A stretch of DNA of 64,000 nt from Pseudoduganella ginsengisoli (lineage in GTDB: Bacteria; Pseudomonadota; Gammaproteobacteria; Burkholderiales; Burkholderiaceae_D), in assembly GCF_009720865.1 (NCBI RefSeq), contig NZ_WNLA01000001.1, positions 558,001 through 622,000 of the forward strand, in the 5' to 3' direction. The notes below the pieces were generated by a model. That model was not told the origin of the DNA. It saw only the letters and a program-made list of their open reading frames with translations, and did not search any database. The position numbers and the translations under genes were made by a program. Positions 27,880-38,944 of this stretch are shown piece by piece; the stretch's first letter is position 1, and each line of letters begins with the position of its first letter.

Positions 27880-28731
27880 ATGCATCCATCCCGACTCGCG
27901 TGGGCCAGCCCCGCTTCACATGCCAAACGTTCCACGCGACGCGCGTGGGCCAGCCTGCTGGGGCTGGCCATTGCCGGCAGCGCCGCCGCCCAATCCACCA
28001 GTGATGAAATTGCGAAATACCGCGCCATGCTGGCCGATGGCAATCCCGCCGAACTGGTCGAAGCGCAAGGGGAAGCGCTGTGGACCACCAAACGGGGTCC
28101 CAGGCAAGCCACGCTGGAAGGCTGCGACCTGGGTAAAGGTCCCGGTGTTGTCGCGGGCGCCTATGCCGAACTGCCGCGCTACTTCAAGGATACGGGCAAG
28201 GTGATGGATGCGGAATCGCGCCTCGTGCATTGCATGGTGACGCTGCAGGGCCTGGAACGGGCCGACATCGTACGCAAACCGTTTTCCGAACAGGGCGAGC
28301 GCGCCACCGACATGGAAGCGCTGGCCGCGTACGTGGCTGCCGCTTCGCGCGGCGCCGCCATCAAGGTGCCGCAACAGCATGCGGAAGAAAAAGCCGCCTA
28401 TGCACGCGGCAAGCAAGCGTTTTATTACCGCGCCGGCCCGTATGACTTTTCGTGCGCGTCGTGCCACTCGAAAGATAACCAGCGCATCCGCCTGCAAGAC
28501 TTGCCCAATCTGCAACAAGCGGCAGCATCGCGCGGCGCGTTTTCCAGCTGGCCCGCGTACCGCGTCAGCCAGGGCGCCGTGCGCACCATGCAATGGCGCA
28601 TGGCCGACTGCTTCCGCCAGCAGCGCTTCCCGCAACTCGACTACCTGTCGCAGGCATCCATCGACTTGATCACCTATCTTGGCGTTAACGCCAAGGGTGG
28701 CGAGATGGCGGCGCCGGGCTTGAAACGCTGA
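27880..28731 (+). CDS. soxA: L-cysteine S-thiosulfotransferase subunit SoxA (monoheme type)
   Basis: 283 aa. N-terminal signal region with a hydrophobic core (SLLGLAIAGSAAA). One heme site, CASCH at 192-196; the N-terminal domain keeps only Cys82 and Cys118 (a probable disulfide) in place of a second heme. Cys244 in MADCFRQQRFP is the catalytic axial ligand. With SoxX it joins thiosulfate to SoxY. The peptide before the signal is long; a later start is possible. Confidence 0.95.
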   Translation: MHPSRLAWASPASHAKRSTRRAWASLLGLAIAGSAAAQSTSDEIAKYRAMLADGNPAELVEAQGEALWTTKRGPRQATLEGCDLGKGPGVVAGAYAELPRYFKDTGKVMDAESRLVHCMVTLQGLERADIVRKPFSEQGERATDMEALAAYVAAASRGAAIKVPQQHAEEKAAYARGKQAFYYRAGPYDFSCASCHSKDNQRIRLQDLPNLQQAAASRGAFSSWPAYRVSQGAVRTMQWRMADCFRQQRFPQLDYLSQASIDLITYLGVNAKGGEMAAPGLKR

Positions 28732-28745
28732 TCCAGGAGAGCACC

Positions 28746-29351
28746 ATGCACCCTATCGTCATCGCCGCCCTGCTATTCTCCGTTGCGGCCACCGCCACGG
28801 CCGCCTCCAACGACGCCGCCGCGCTGGCCGGCTTCAAAGCGTCTTTCCGCGACAAGAACGAAGCCACGGTCGACCGGCTGGAACAAAGCGAAGCGCAGCG
28901 CCTGTGTACGCAGGACGCGCAGCGTCCGCTGAAACCGGCGCAGCGCAAGCAAATCGAACAGCAGGCGCAGGCCAGCGTGCGCTACCCGGCGGACGGCAAT
29001 TACCTGGGCGACTGGAAGGAAGGCGAAAAGATCGCGCAAAATGGGCGCGGCATGCAATCGTCCGATCCGAAAGGCACCGTGGCAGGCGGCAATTGCTATG
29101 CGTGCCATCAGGTCGACAAGAAAGAAATCGCCTTCGGCAATATCGGCCCCAGCCTGTACCAGTACGGCAAGCTGCGCGGCGGCGCCACGCCGGACATCCT
29201 CAAATATACGTGGGCCAAGATTTATAACTCGCATTCGGCCCAGGCTTGCTCCGTGATGCCGCGCTTTGGCGCAGCCGGTATCTTGACTGAACAACAAATC
29301 CGGGACGTGATGGCGCTGCTGCTGGCGCCTGAATCGCCCGTCAACCAGTAG
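28746..29351 (+). CDS. soxX: Cytochrome c subunit SoxX
   Basis: 201 aa. Signal peptide ending TAA-S about residue 20, an extended charged N-terminal region (25-90), then heme site CYACH at 117-121 and a Met ligand in ACSVMPRFG. Smaller partner of SoxA in the SoxAX thiosulfotransferase. AGGAGA ribosome site. The helical extension before the cytochrome domain is longer than in minimal SoxX proteins. Confidence 0.94.
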   Translation: MHPIVIAALLFSVAATATAASNDAAALAGFKASFRDKNEATVDRLEQSEAQRLCTQDAQRPLKPAQRKQIEQQAQASVRYPADGNYLGDWKEGEKIAQNGRGMQSSDPKGTVAGGNCYACHQVDKKEIAFGNIGPSLYQYGKLRGGATPDILKYTWAKIYNSHSAQACSVMPRFGAAGILTEQQIRDVMALLLAPESPVNQ

Positions 29352-29357
29352 ACCACC

Positions 29358-31076
29358 ATGCAGCGCCGCGAATTTTTACAGATGCTGGCCATTGCCAGCG
29401 CCGGCGGCCTCGCGCTGGCCGACACCGATGCGCTGGCTGCCACGCCGGGCGCCGCCGAGCAGCTTTATGCCGTGCCGCGCTTCGGCAATGTCAGCCTGCT
29501 GCACTTTACCGATTGCCACGCGCAACTGCTGCCCCTGTATTTCAGGGAACCCCACGTCAACCTGGGCGTCGGCGGCGCGGCAGGCAAGCCGCCGCACCTG
29601 GTCGGCGACAAATTACTCAAGCATTTCCAGATCGCGCCCAAGACTGCCCGCGCGCACGCCTTCACGTACCTGGATTTCGCGGCGGCCGCCAAAGTCTATG
29701 GCAAGGTGGGCGGCTTCGCGCACCTGGCGGCATTAATCAAACAACTGCGCGCCAGCCGTCCGCACGCATTGCTGTGCGACGGCGGCGACACATGGCAGGG
29801 TTCCGCCACGTCGCTGTGGACCAGCGGGCAAGACATGGTCGATGCCGCCAAGCTGCTTGGCGTCGACATCATGGCGCCGCACTGGGAATTCACGTTGGGC
29901 GCCAGGCGCGTGCAAGAGATCGTGCAAAACGATTTCCAGGGCAAGGTCGACTTCGTGGCGCAAAACGTCATCACCAATGATTTCGGCGACGCCGTCTTCG
30001 CGCCTTACAGCTGGCGTGAAATCAATGGCGTGCCGGTGGCCGTGATTGGCCAGGCGTTCCCGTACACACCGATTGCCAACCCGCGCCACATGGTGCCCGA
30101 CTGGAGCTTCGGCATCCAGGAAGAGCGGCTGCAAGCATTGGTTGCGGAAGTGCGCGCCAAGGGCGCCAAGGTGGTCGTGCTGCTGTCGCACAATGGCATG
30201 GACGTGGATTTGAAACTGGCCAGCCGCGTGACGGGCATCGACGCCATCCTCGGCGGCCATACGCATGACGGCATCCCGGCGCCAGTGGTGGTATCGAACC
30301 GGGGTGGCCAGACTCTGGTCACCAACGCGGGCTCGAATGGCAAATTCCTCGGCGTGCTGGATTTCGACGTGCGCGACGGCCGCATCCACGGTTACCAATA
30401 CCGCTTGCTGCCCGTGTTTTCCAACTTGCTGCCGCCTGATCCCGCCATGCAAGCGCATATCGATGCCGTGCGCGCGCCCTACAAGGCCAAGCTCGATGAA
30501 AAGCTGGCCGTGACGGAAGGCTTGCTGTATCGCAGGGGCAATTTCAATGGCAGCTGGGACCAGGTGATCGTCGATGCGCTGCGCGAAGTCAAAGGCGCCG
30601 ACATGGCGTTTTCGCCAGGCTTCCGCTGGGGCACGTCTTTGCTGCCGGGCGACACGATTACGCGCGGCTTACTAATGGATCAGGTGGCCATTACGTATCC
30701 GTCCACCACGCTGACGGAAATGAGCGGCGCCACCATCAAGACCATCATGGAAGACGTGTGCGACAACCTGTTCCACCCGGACCCGTATTACCAGCAAGGT
30801 GGCGACATGGTGCGGGTGGGCGGCATGACGTACACGTGCACGCCGGGCGCCGCCAGCGGGCAGCGCATCAGCGACATGCGGCTCAATGGCAAGCTGCTCG
30901 ATGCCGACAAGCTGTATAAGGTGGCCGGCTGGGCGCCCGTGGCGGAAGGGGCTGCGGGGACGCCGATCTGGGACGTGATGGAAAGCTATTTCCGTGCGCA
31001 CCCCGTGGTGCGGCCACGGCAGCCTTACCAGCCCGCCTTGGTGGGCATGGCGGGTAACGCAGGGCTGGCTGGCTGA
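29358..31076 (+). CDS. soxB: Thiosulfohydrolase SoxB
   Basis: 572 aa. Tat signal (QRREFLQMLAIASAGG). Dimanganese 5'-nucleotidase-like domain: LHFTDCHAQLLPLY, DGGDTWQGS, the HWEFT block, LLSHNGMDVD and LGGHTHDG give the metal ligands. The second domain includes the thiosulfate-binding region. Hydrolyses sulfate from the SoxY-bound chain. Its stop overlaps the next start (TGATG). Confidence 0.97.
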   Translation: MQRREFLQMLAIASAGGLALADTDALAATPGAAEQLYAVPRFGNVSLLHFTDCHAQLLPLYFREPHVNLGVGGAAGKPPHLVGDKLLKHFQIAPKTARAHAFTYLDFAAAAKVYGKVGGFAHLAALIKQLRASRPHALLCDGGDTWQGSATSLWTSGQDMVDAAKLLGVDIMAPHWEFTLGARRVQEIVQNDFQGKVDFVAQNVITNDFGDAVFAPYSWREINGVPVAVIGQAFPYTPIANPRHMVPDWSFGIQEERLQALVAEVRAKGAKVVVLLSHNGMDVDLKLASRVTGIDAILGGHTHDGIPAPVVVSNRGGQTLVTNAGSNGKFLGVLDFDVRDGRIHGYQYRLLPVFSNLLPPDPAMQAHIDAVRAPYKAKLDEKLAVTEGLLYRRGNFNGSWDQVIVDALREVKGADMAFSPGFRWGTSLLPGDTITRGLLMDQVAITYPSTTLTEMSGATIKTIMEDVCDNLFHPDPYYQQGGDMVRVGGMTYTCTPGAASGQRISDMRLNGKLLDADKLYKVAGWAPVAEGAAGTPIWDVMESYFRAHPVVRPRQPYQPALVGMAGNAGLAG

Positions 31077-31507
31077 TGGCCATGGCTGGCGCAACGCTGC
31101 CGCCTTTGCGCGACTTGCGTGCGGAACTGGCCGCGCTGGCGCCCCGGCGCGCCGTGCTGGTCTTGCTGGTGTCGCGCCATGACTGCCAGTTTTGCGCAGA
31201 GGTGCGCCGCAATTACCTGGCGCCGCTGCAGCGCGAAGAGTCGCCACGGCTGGTGCTGCGCGAGCTGGAAAGCGATACCGTCACGGATCTTGCTGATGCT
31301 GCAGGCCAGCGCCGTCCCACAGCCGACATACTGAAGCAGCTGGGCGTGCGCTTTTTCCCCACCGTCCTGTTCCTGGGAGCCGGTGGCCGCACGCTGGCCG
31401 AGCCACTGGTGGGCCTGGACCAGGCAGGCTTTTATGGCGCTTATCTGGAGGGCCGCCTGCAGCAGGCGCAGGCAACCGCCCTCACCTCGCCCAAGGACGC
31501 CCAATGA
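31076..31507 (+). CDS. Thioredoxin-fold protein of the sox cluster
   Basis: 143 aa. SRHDCQFCAEVRRNYL gives a CxxC site (Cys37, Cys40), and VRFFPTVLFLGAGG the cis-proline loop. Unlike SoxW/SoxS described for other sox operons, no signal peptide or membrane helix is visible, so it may be cytoplasmic or exported by another route. Overlaps soxB by 1 base and the next gene by 4 bases, so it is tightly coupled. Likely keeps Sox thiols reduced, by context. Confidence 0.8.
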   Translation: MAMAGATLPPLRDLRAELAALAPRRAVLVLLVSRHDCQFCAEVRRNYLAPLQREESPRLVLRELESDTVTDLADAAGQRRPTADILKQLGVRFFPTVLFLGAGGRTLAEPLVGLDQAGFYGAYLEGRLQQAQATALTSPKDAQ

Positions 31508-32526
31508 CACTGATGCACCGAGTTTCGCCGTTGCCGGCCCCGGTTCTGGCTGTGGTTCTGACCTTCCTGCTGGTACTGGCTACCCTGCCGCCCTCCACCC
31601 AGGCAGCATCGCCCCCGGATATTGAGCTAACCCCACTGAAAGTAAGTACTCACACATATTATTTTCAAGGTGAAACAGGCGCTGCCAGCCACGCCAACCG
31701 GGGCTTCATGTCCAACGCAGGCTTCACTGTGACGCGCGACGGCGTCGTGGTCTACGATGCACTGGCCACGCCGGCCTTGGGCGCCGCCATGCTGCGCGCC
31801 ATCCGCAAAGTCACCAAGGTTCCCGTGAAAGTCGTCATCGTCGGCCACTACCACGCCGACCATATCTATGGCTTGCAAGCGCTGCGCGGCAAAGGCGTGA
31901 CGATTGCCGCCCACCGCAACGGGCGCGCCTACCTGGCGTCCGATGCGGCAAAAGAACGGCTGGCCCAGCGCCGCGCCGAACTGGCGCCCTGGGTCAATGA
32001 ACAGACAGAATTGGTGGCAGCCGACCGCTGGCTGGACTTCGCCGATGGCCAGCCATGGCGTTTCGAGCTGGGCGGCCTGCACTTCCGCGTGCTGGACAGC
32101 AGCGGCGCCCACTCGCCGGAAGATTTGCAACTGCTGGTGGAGGAAGACAAGGTCTTGTTCGCCGGCGACCTGTTTTTCAGCGGCCGCATCCCGTTTGTCG
32201 GCAATGCCGACAGCAAGCGCTGGCTGCAGGCGCTGGACCGCATGCTGGACGTGCAGCCCGCCGTCGTCATCCCCGGCCACGGCCCCGCGTCCACCAACCC
32301 GCGCGACGACATGCTGCTGACCCAGCGCTACCTGCGCTACCTGCGGGAACAGATGGGTAATGCGGTACAGGAACTGCTATCCTTTGAAGAAGCCTACGCG
32401 CGCACCGACTGGACCCCGTTCAAAGATTACCCCGCCTTCGCCCAGGCCAACCGGCTCAATGCCTATGGCACTTACCTTCTCATGGAACAAGAATCGCTGG
32501 AATCCAGCAAGGAGCCTTCGAAATGA
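31504..32526 (+). CDS. SoxH-like metallo-beta-lactamase-fold hydrolase
   Basis: 340 aa. N-terminal signal (VLAVVLTFLLVLATLPPSTQAA) gives periplasmic location. The zinc motif GHYHADH is at 114-120, with further ligands in SSGAHSPED, FAGDLFF and IPGHGP. SoxH and relatives are found at the ends of sox and quinoprotein clusters; the substrate is unresolved, perhaps a glutathione or other thiol-sulfur compound. Overlaps neighbours on both sides. Confidence 0.88.
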   Translation: MTLMHRVSPLPAPVLAVVLTFLLVLATLPPSTQAASPPDIELTPLKVSTHTYYFQGETGAASHANRGFMSNAGFTVTRDGVVVYDALATPALGAAMLRAIRKVTKVPVKVVIVGHYHADHIYGLQALRGKGVTIAAHRNGRAYLASDAAKERLAQRRAELAPWVNEQTELVAADRWLDFADGQPWRFELGGLHFRVLDSSGAHSPEDLQLLVEEDKVLFAGDLFFSGRIPFVGNADSKRWLQALDRMLDVQPAVVIPGHGPASTNPRDDMLLTQRYLRYLREQMGNAVQELLSFEEAYARTDWTPFKDYPAFAQANRLNAYGTYLLMEQESLESSKEPSK

Positions 32527-32948
32527 AACTGATCCGTATTTTGCTGCTGCCCCTGTTTTTATTGATGAATATGGCGGCCCACGCTGAAGCGCCCCGCGTG
32601 GAAAAAGTCGTCTACCACTTTTCCGACAGCAGCAATGCCATGGGCGGCTTGCGCAATATCCGCAATCACCTGGATGCCAGCCCGAAAGCGCAAATCGTCG
32701 TGGTGGCGCTGGGCGCCGGCATCGACTTCCTGCTGGAAGGGGCCATGGACAAGAATGGCAATCCATATGAAGTGACGGTGCAGGAACTGGCCGCCCGCAA
32801 GGTGCAGTTCCGCGTCTGTAATAACACGCTGATGGGGCGCAACATCGCGAAAGAGAAAGTATTGCCGGAGGCCAGCATCGTGCCGTCTGGTGTGGCGGAG
32901 ATCAGCCGGTTGCAGGCGTTGGAAGGTTATGCGTATATCAAGCCCTAA
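32523..32948 (+). CDS. Exported DsrE-family protein
   Basis: 141 aa. Signal peptide (MKLIRILLLPLFLLMNMAAHA). DsrE-like fold: VVYHFSDSSNAMGGLRNI, QIVVVALGAGIDFLL, and the single Cys99 in VQFRVCNNTLMG, which in this family can carry persulfide sulfur. A periplasmic sulfur-handling partner for the Sox system is the likely role. Last gene of the operon, followed by a perfect inverted repeat. Confidence 0.88.
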   Translation: MKLIRILLLPLFLLMNMAAHAEAPRVEKVVYHFSDSSNAMGGLRNIRNHLDASPKAQIVVVALGAGIDFLLEGAMDKNGNPYEVTVQELAARKVQFRVCNNTLMGRNIAKEKVLPEASIVPSGVAEISRLQALEGYAYIKP

Positions 32949-32950
32949 GA

Positions 32951-32975
32951 ATTGTCGTGACAACGTCACGACAAT
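32951..32975. repeat. Perfect inverted repeat after the sox cluster
   Basis: ATTGTCGTGAC - AAC - GTCACGACAAT: perfect 11-bp arms with a 3-base loop, 2 bp after the last sox-cluster stop. There is no T-tract on either side, so it may be a transcript-stabilising hairpin, a factor-dependent terminator or an operator. Confidence 0.75.
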
Positions 32976-33045
32976 CACAAACTGCGCCAGTGGCATATCC
33001 CTAAGGAAAACAGAAGGGACTAACAAACCGTTGTGCAGCCAGGAC

Positions 33046-33867
33046 CTAATGAGCAATCACCAGTGATTCAGCAAGAGCCAGCTTGTCGTTATAGTCCAGG
33101 ACGGTTGCGCCAACTTCAGACAACTCGCCAACAATCTCACGGAAGGCTTTTCCCCTCGGACCATCATCGCTTGGCCCTTCGACCGGGAACAGCACTTTTT
33201 GTGGCAGAAGATCTTTCCGACGAAGCGTTTGCACACGGAACAGCCAGTTGCCACCGTGATCAAGAATCTTGCTTGGTTGATCTTGTGCAAGATTGAGCGG
33301 CTTTATTGCAGTGACTTGAATCGGTCCACAGGCTTCAACAAAGGGGAATACTGCGTGATATTCTGCATTCCCAACCTCCATACGTTCAAACCGCTCGCCG
33401 AAGCCGGCTGTTTTGAGCCACCTTCGCATCACACGTTCGAGGACCGTTTCACGATATTCTTTAGTCACAAAGTCGCGTTCAACATAATGCCCATAGAGGT
33501 CGTCTAGAGTGCTTTTAGGATCATCGGCAAGAATTGCACGGACAGCACTAAATTTCACCACAGTCTCTCTGGCGCGAACAATCTCATGAAATAGTGCCTT
33601 CGCAGTCTCTACGTCCGTATCTGCACCGTTAATCATGTCGGCCGTGCGAACTAACTCCTCACGCAAGCCGCTAATCACTGCTCGGAAAACAGTGCCGTCT
33701 AACTGCTCAAAGAAGCCTGTGACCCTGGCATGCTTTTTCGTCATTAGTTTGAAAGTCAGACGACGTTGCTGTGGAGCGAGCATGACGATACCGACGTTAG
33801 CGAACTCTTCCGTCTCCACGAATGGACAGAAGCGAACGATAGCGTACAAGCAGCCTACTTTCGTCAT
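33046..33867 (-). CDS. DUF3037 family protein (partner of HipA-like kinase)
   Basis: 273 aa. CLYAIVRFCPFVETEEFANVGIVML is the typical start of DUF3037 proteins, whose function is unknown. The rest is soluble with charged helices (LERVMRRWLKTAGFGERFERME). ATG at 33867 has GGAG 6 bases upstream and overlaps the kinase stop by 4 bp (ATGA), so the two are made together. Base composition is clearly lower in GC than the flanking operons, a sign of transfer. Confidence 0.82.
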   Translation of the reverse strand: MTKVGCLYAIVRFCPFVETEEFANVGIVMLAPQQRRLTFKLMTKKHARVTGFFEQLDGTVFRAVISGLREELVRTADMINGADTDVETAKALFHEIVRARETVVKFSAVRAILADDPKSTLDDLYGHYVERDFVTKEYRETVLERVMRRWLKTAGFGERFERMEVGNAEYHAVFPFVEACGPIQVTAIKPLNLAQDQPSKILDHGGNWLFRVQTLRRKDLLPQKVLFPVEGPSDDGPRGKAFREIVGELSEVGATVLDYNDKLALAESLVIAH

Positions 33868-34598
33868 GTGAAACTCCAAAACTCGTTGCCCCTACGGGCT
33901 TCGAGTGCCAATTTGATTTGATGCCGACTGAAATTAACGGGAATGGTCTGCTCAGCATCGAGGAACCACCACTCAGGTGGACTAGTATCGCAGATACTGT
34001 CAAAGTCTACCAAAATTTGTTCAAATCGATCTTCCAGCTGTACGCGAGTAAACAGATCCCTCGAAATTGCGTCACGGACGTTGCGAAACACGTGGAGCTC
34101 AACAAAATTTTCAGCAGAAAAGTCGTCGTCAAACGCTTGATTGTGATCAAGGACAACCAGACCTTCTTCAACCACATCCCAAAAGAGGTTTGGATTCCCG
34201 CCTTGGTCACTGAGGTTCCTATCTCCATTCCGTATCCACCAGTCAAATGCCAAAACATCCATTTGCACTTCCAAGGGGATTTCGAAAACATTGGAAACCG
34301 TCAGCTCAGTGATCTGCATCCGCCTGGACCCGAAAGCCGGACCAGCTCCAAGATCACCAATGTCGTCTCTCGTAGCAATCTCAACAAGTTCCTGCGGGAC
34401 TTCGACAATTTCAAACGGTGCAACCGGCAGTCCAAAGCGTTGCGCCATGCTACTCGCGATCCACTCACAAAGTAAGCTGCGCCGCCCAGCACCTCGCCCC
34501 TTAACGAAATAGATTTCGTTATTTTCAGCGCGACAAATAAATGGCTTAGTCACGCCTTGTTCAGACCGCCCCAGGATTTCAATAATTTGCAGCGACAT
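33864..34598 (-). CDS. HipA-like Ser/Thr kinase family protein
   Basis: 244 aa, much shorter than HipA (about 440). Motifs in HipA order: Lys33 in IYFVKGRG (ATP-binding), LLCEWIASSMAQRFGLPVAP, the catalytic loop FDWWIRNGDRNLSDQGGNPN (Asp126, Asn128 region) and the metal-binding Asp151 in VVLDHNQAFD. There is no HipB-type HTH gene beside it; instead a DUF3037 gene overlaps. Lower GC than neighbours: one 60-base row at 34081 counts 43% against about 60% in the sox genes. It follows nrdB on the same strand after a terminator. Target and role unknown; defence or toxin-type regulation is inference. Confidence 0.8.
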   Translation of the reverse strand: MSLQIIEILGRSEQGVTKPFICRAENNEIYFVKGRGAGRRSLLCEWIASSMAQRFGLPVAPFEIVEVPQELVEIATRDDIGDLGAGPAFGSRRMQITELTVSNVFEIPLEVQMDVLAFDWWIRNGDRNLSDQGGNPNLFWDVVEEGLVVLDHNQAFDDDFSAENFVELHVFRNVRDAISRDLFTRVQLEDRFEQILVDFDSICDTSPPEWWFLDAEQTIPVNFSRHQIKLALEARRGNEFWSFT

Positions 34599-34633
34599 AG
34601 CCTCGCGGACTGATATTTGACCACTTAGGTATC

Positions 34634-34660
34634 AAAAAGCCCCGCATGGCGGGGCTTTTT
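34634..34660 (-). terminator. Terminator after nrdB (bidirectional in form)
   Basis: Perfect 12-bp stem AAAAAGCCCCGC / GCGGGGCTTTTT with loop ATG, 16 bp beyond the nrdB stop. T-tracts exist on both strands. It separates nrdAB from the HipA-like gene downstream on the same strand. Confidence 0.93.
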
Positions 34661-34675
34661 CATGGCAATCAGGAA

Positions 34676-35782
34676 TCAATCCCAGTTCAGCGCACCACCA
34701 GTCTGATACTCCGTCACGCGCGTCTCGAAGAAGTTACGCTCTTTCTTCAAGTCGATCATTTCGCTCATCCATGGGAATGGATTTTCCGGCTGGTCGAACA
34801 GCGCTTCCAGGCCGATCTGCGTCGCACGGCGGTTGGCGATGAAGCGCAGGTAGCCTTTGAACATCGTGGCGTTCAAGCCCAGCACGCCGCGTGGCATGGT
34901 GTCTTCCGCGTAGCGGTATTCCAGTTCCACGGCTTGCAGGAACAGGTTCTTGATTTCTTCCTTGAATGCAGGCGTCCACAGCTGCGGGTTTTCCATCTTG
35001 ATCGTGTTGATCAAGTCGATGCCGAAGTTGCAGTGCATGGATTCGTCGCGCAAGATGTACTGGTACTGCTCGGCAGCGCCCGTCATCTTGTTTTGGCGGC
35101 CCAGCGCCAGGATTTGCGTGAAGCCCACGTAGAAGAACAAACCTTCCATCAGGCAAGCAAACACGATCAGCGACTTCAGCAGCTTCTGGTCTTGTTCCAC
35201 GGTGCCGGTGGTGAAGGCCGGGTCGGTCAGCGTGTTGATGAACGGGATCAGGAATTCATCTTTGTCGCGGATCGATTTGATTTCGTGGTACGCGTTGAAG
35301 ATTTCCTTCTCGTCCAGGCCCAGCGATTCCACGATGTACTGGTAAGCGTGGGTGTGGATGGCTTCTTCAAACGCCTGGCGCAGCAGGTATTGGCGGCATT
35401 CCGGCGCCGTGATGTGGCGGTAGGTGCCCAGCACGATGTTGTTGGCGGCCAGCGAGTCAGCCGTCACGAAGAAGCCCAGGTTGCGCTTCACCAGGCGGCG
35501 CTCGTCTTCCGACAGGCCGTTCGGGTTCTTCCACAGCTCGATGTCGCGCTGCATGTTGACTTCCTGCGGCATCCAGTGGTTCGCGCAGCCGGCCAGGTAT
35601 TTATCCCAGGCCCACTTGTACTTGAACGGCACCAGCTGGTTGACGTCGGTTTTACCGTTGATGATGCGCTTGTCGTCAGCATTGACGCGCATCGCGATCT
35701 GGTCGGCGCTCGCTTCGCTATTGGCGGCTTGAGGTTGGAGGGGCGCGGCTGGCGCGGCGGCTTCATCATCCCAGGACAACAT
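34676..35782 (-). CDS. nrdB: Class I ribonucleotide reductase, small (R2) subunit
   Basis: 368 aa. Dimetal ferritin-like fold with ligands Asp109 ([12 protein letters not shown]), Glu140 and His143, and the radical Tyr147 in [12 protein letters not shown]; later [15 protein letters not shown] gives the second Glu/His set. Overall the sequence resembles the Chlamydia-type R2 lineage, but Asp and Tyr at the key places indicate the ordinary tyrosyl-radical form, not the Phe/MnFe form. C-terminus [19 protein letters not shown] is the tail that docks on NrdA. Downstream of nrdA with 72 bp between. Confidence 0.96.
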   Translation of the reverse strand: MLSWDDEAAAPAAPLQPQAANSEASADQIAMRVNADDKRIINGKTDVNQLVPFKYKWAWDKYLAGCANHWMPQEVNMQRDIELWKNPNGLSEDERRLVKRNLGFFVTADSLAANNIVLGTYRHITAPECRQYLLRQAFEEAIHTHAYQYIVESLGLDEKEIFNAYHEIKSIRDKDEFLIPFINTLTDPAFTTGTVEQDQKLLKSLIVFACLMEGLFFYVGFTQILALGRQNKMTGAAEQYQYILRDESMHCNFGIDLINTIKMENPQLWTPAFKEEIKNLFLQAVELEYRYAEDTMPRGVLGLNATMFKGYLRFIANRRATQIGLEALFDQPENPFPWMSEMIDLKKERNFFETRVTEYQTGGALNWD

Positions 35783-35810
35783 GATTTTCTTTTCCTTATA
35801 TTAGACAGAA

Positions 35811-35831
35811 GACCGCGCACAAGGCGCGGTC
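35811..35831 (-). other. Hairpin between nrdA and nrdB
   Basis: Perfect 8-bp stem GACCGCGC / GCGCGGTC with a 5-base loop, read on the minus strand between the two genes and followed by TTCTGTCT. Could be a weak attenuator that sets the subunit ratio, or an RNA-stabilising element. Confidence 0.5.
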
Positions 35832-35854
35832 ACACTTAATTCATTACCGGCAGC

Positions 35855-38755
<2,901 letters not shown>

Positions 38756-38913
38756 TGAAGCTCCCGATTTAAGACTACGTGGCCGCTATCGCGTGTTTTT
38801 GTAACAGACAAAATGATGCGGCCAGGCTATAAGCTTCAGCTGGCTGGGCGTCATTTTGTTTGGGGTTTCTTGTTGTTACTCTAAAGCCAGCTTTGAATAA
38901 CTAACAACTGTTT

Positions 38914-38929
38914 GCACTAAATCTAGTGC
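38914..38929. promoter_or_regulatory. NrdR box, promoter-proximal copy
   Basis: GCACTAAATCTAGTGC, a near-perfect palindrome of the NrdR type, about 160 bp upstream of nrdA. Its centre lies 31 bp (three helical turns) from a second box, the spacing known for NrdR pairs. The flanking bases ACAACTGTT are repeated too. Confidence 0.8.
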
Positions 38930-38944
38930 GGCGTACAACTGTTG

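Noticed and set aside
33046..34598. HipBA toxin-antitoxin operon
   Set aside because: The kinase is far shorter than HipA and no HipB-like HTH gene is present; called HipA-like only.
34676..35782. Class Ic (Phe, Mn/Fe) ribonucleotide reductase small subunit
   Set aside because: The radical position holds Tyr147 and the first ligand is Asp, not the Phe/Glu pair.
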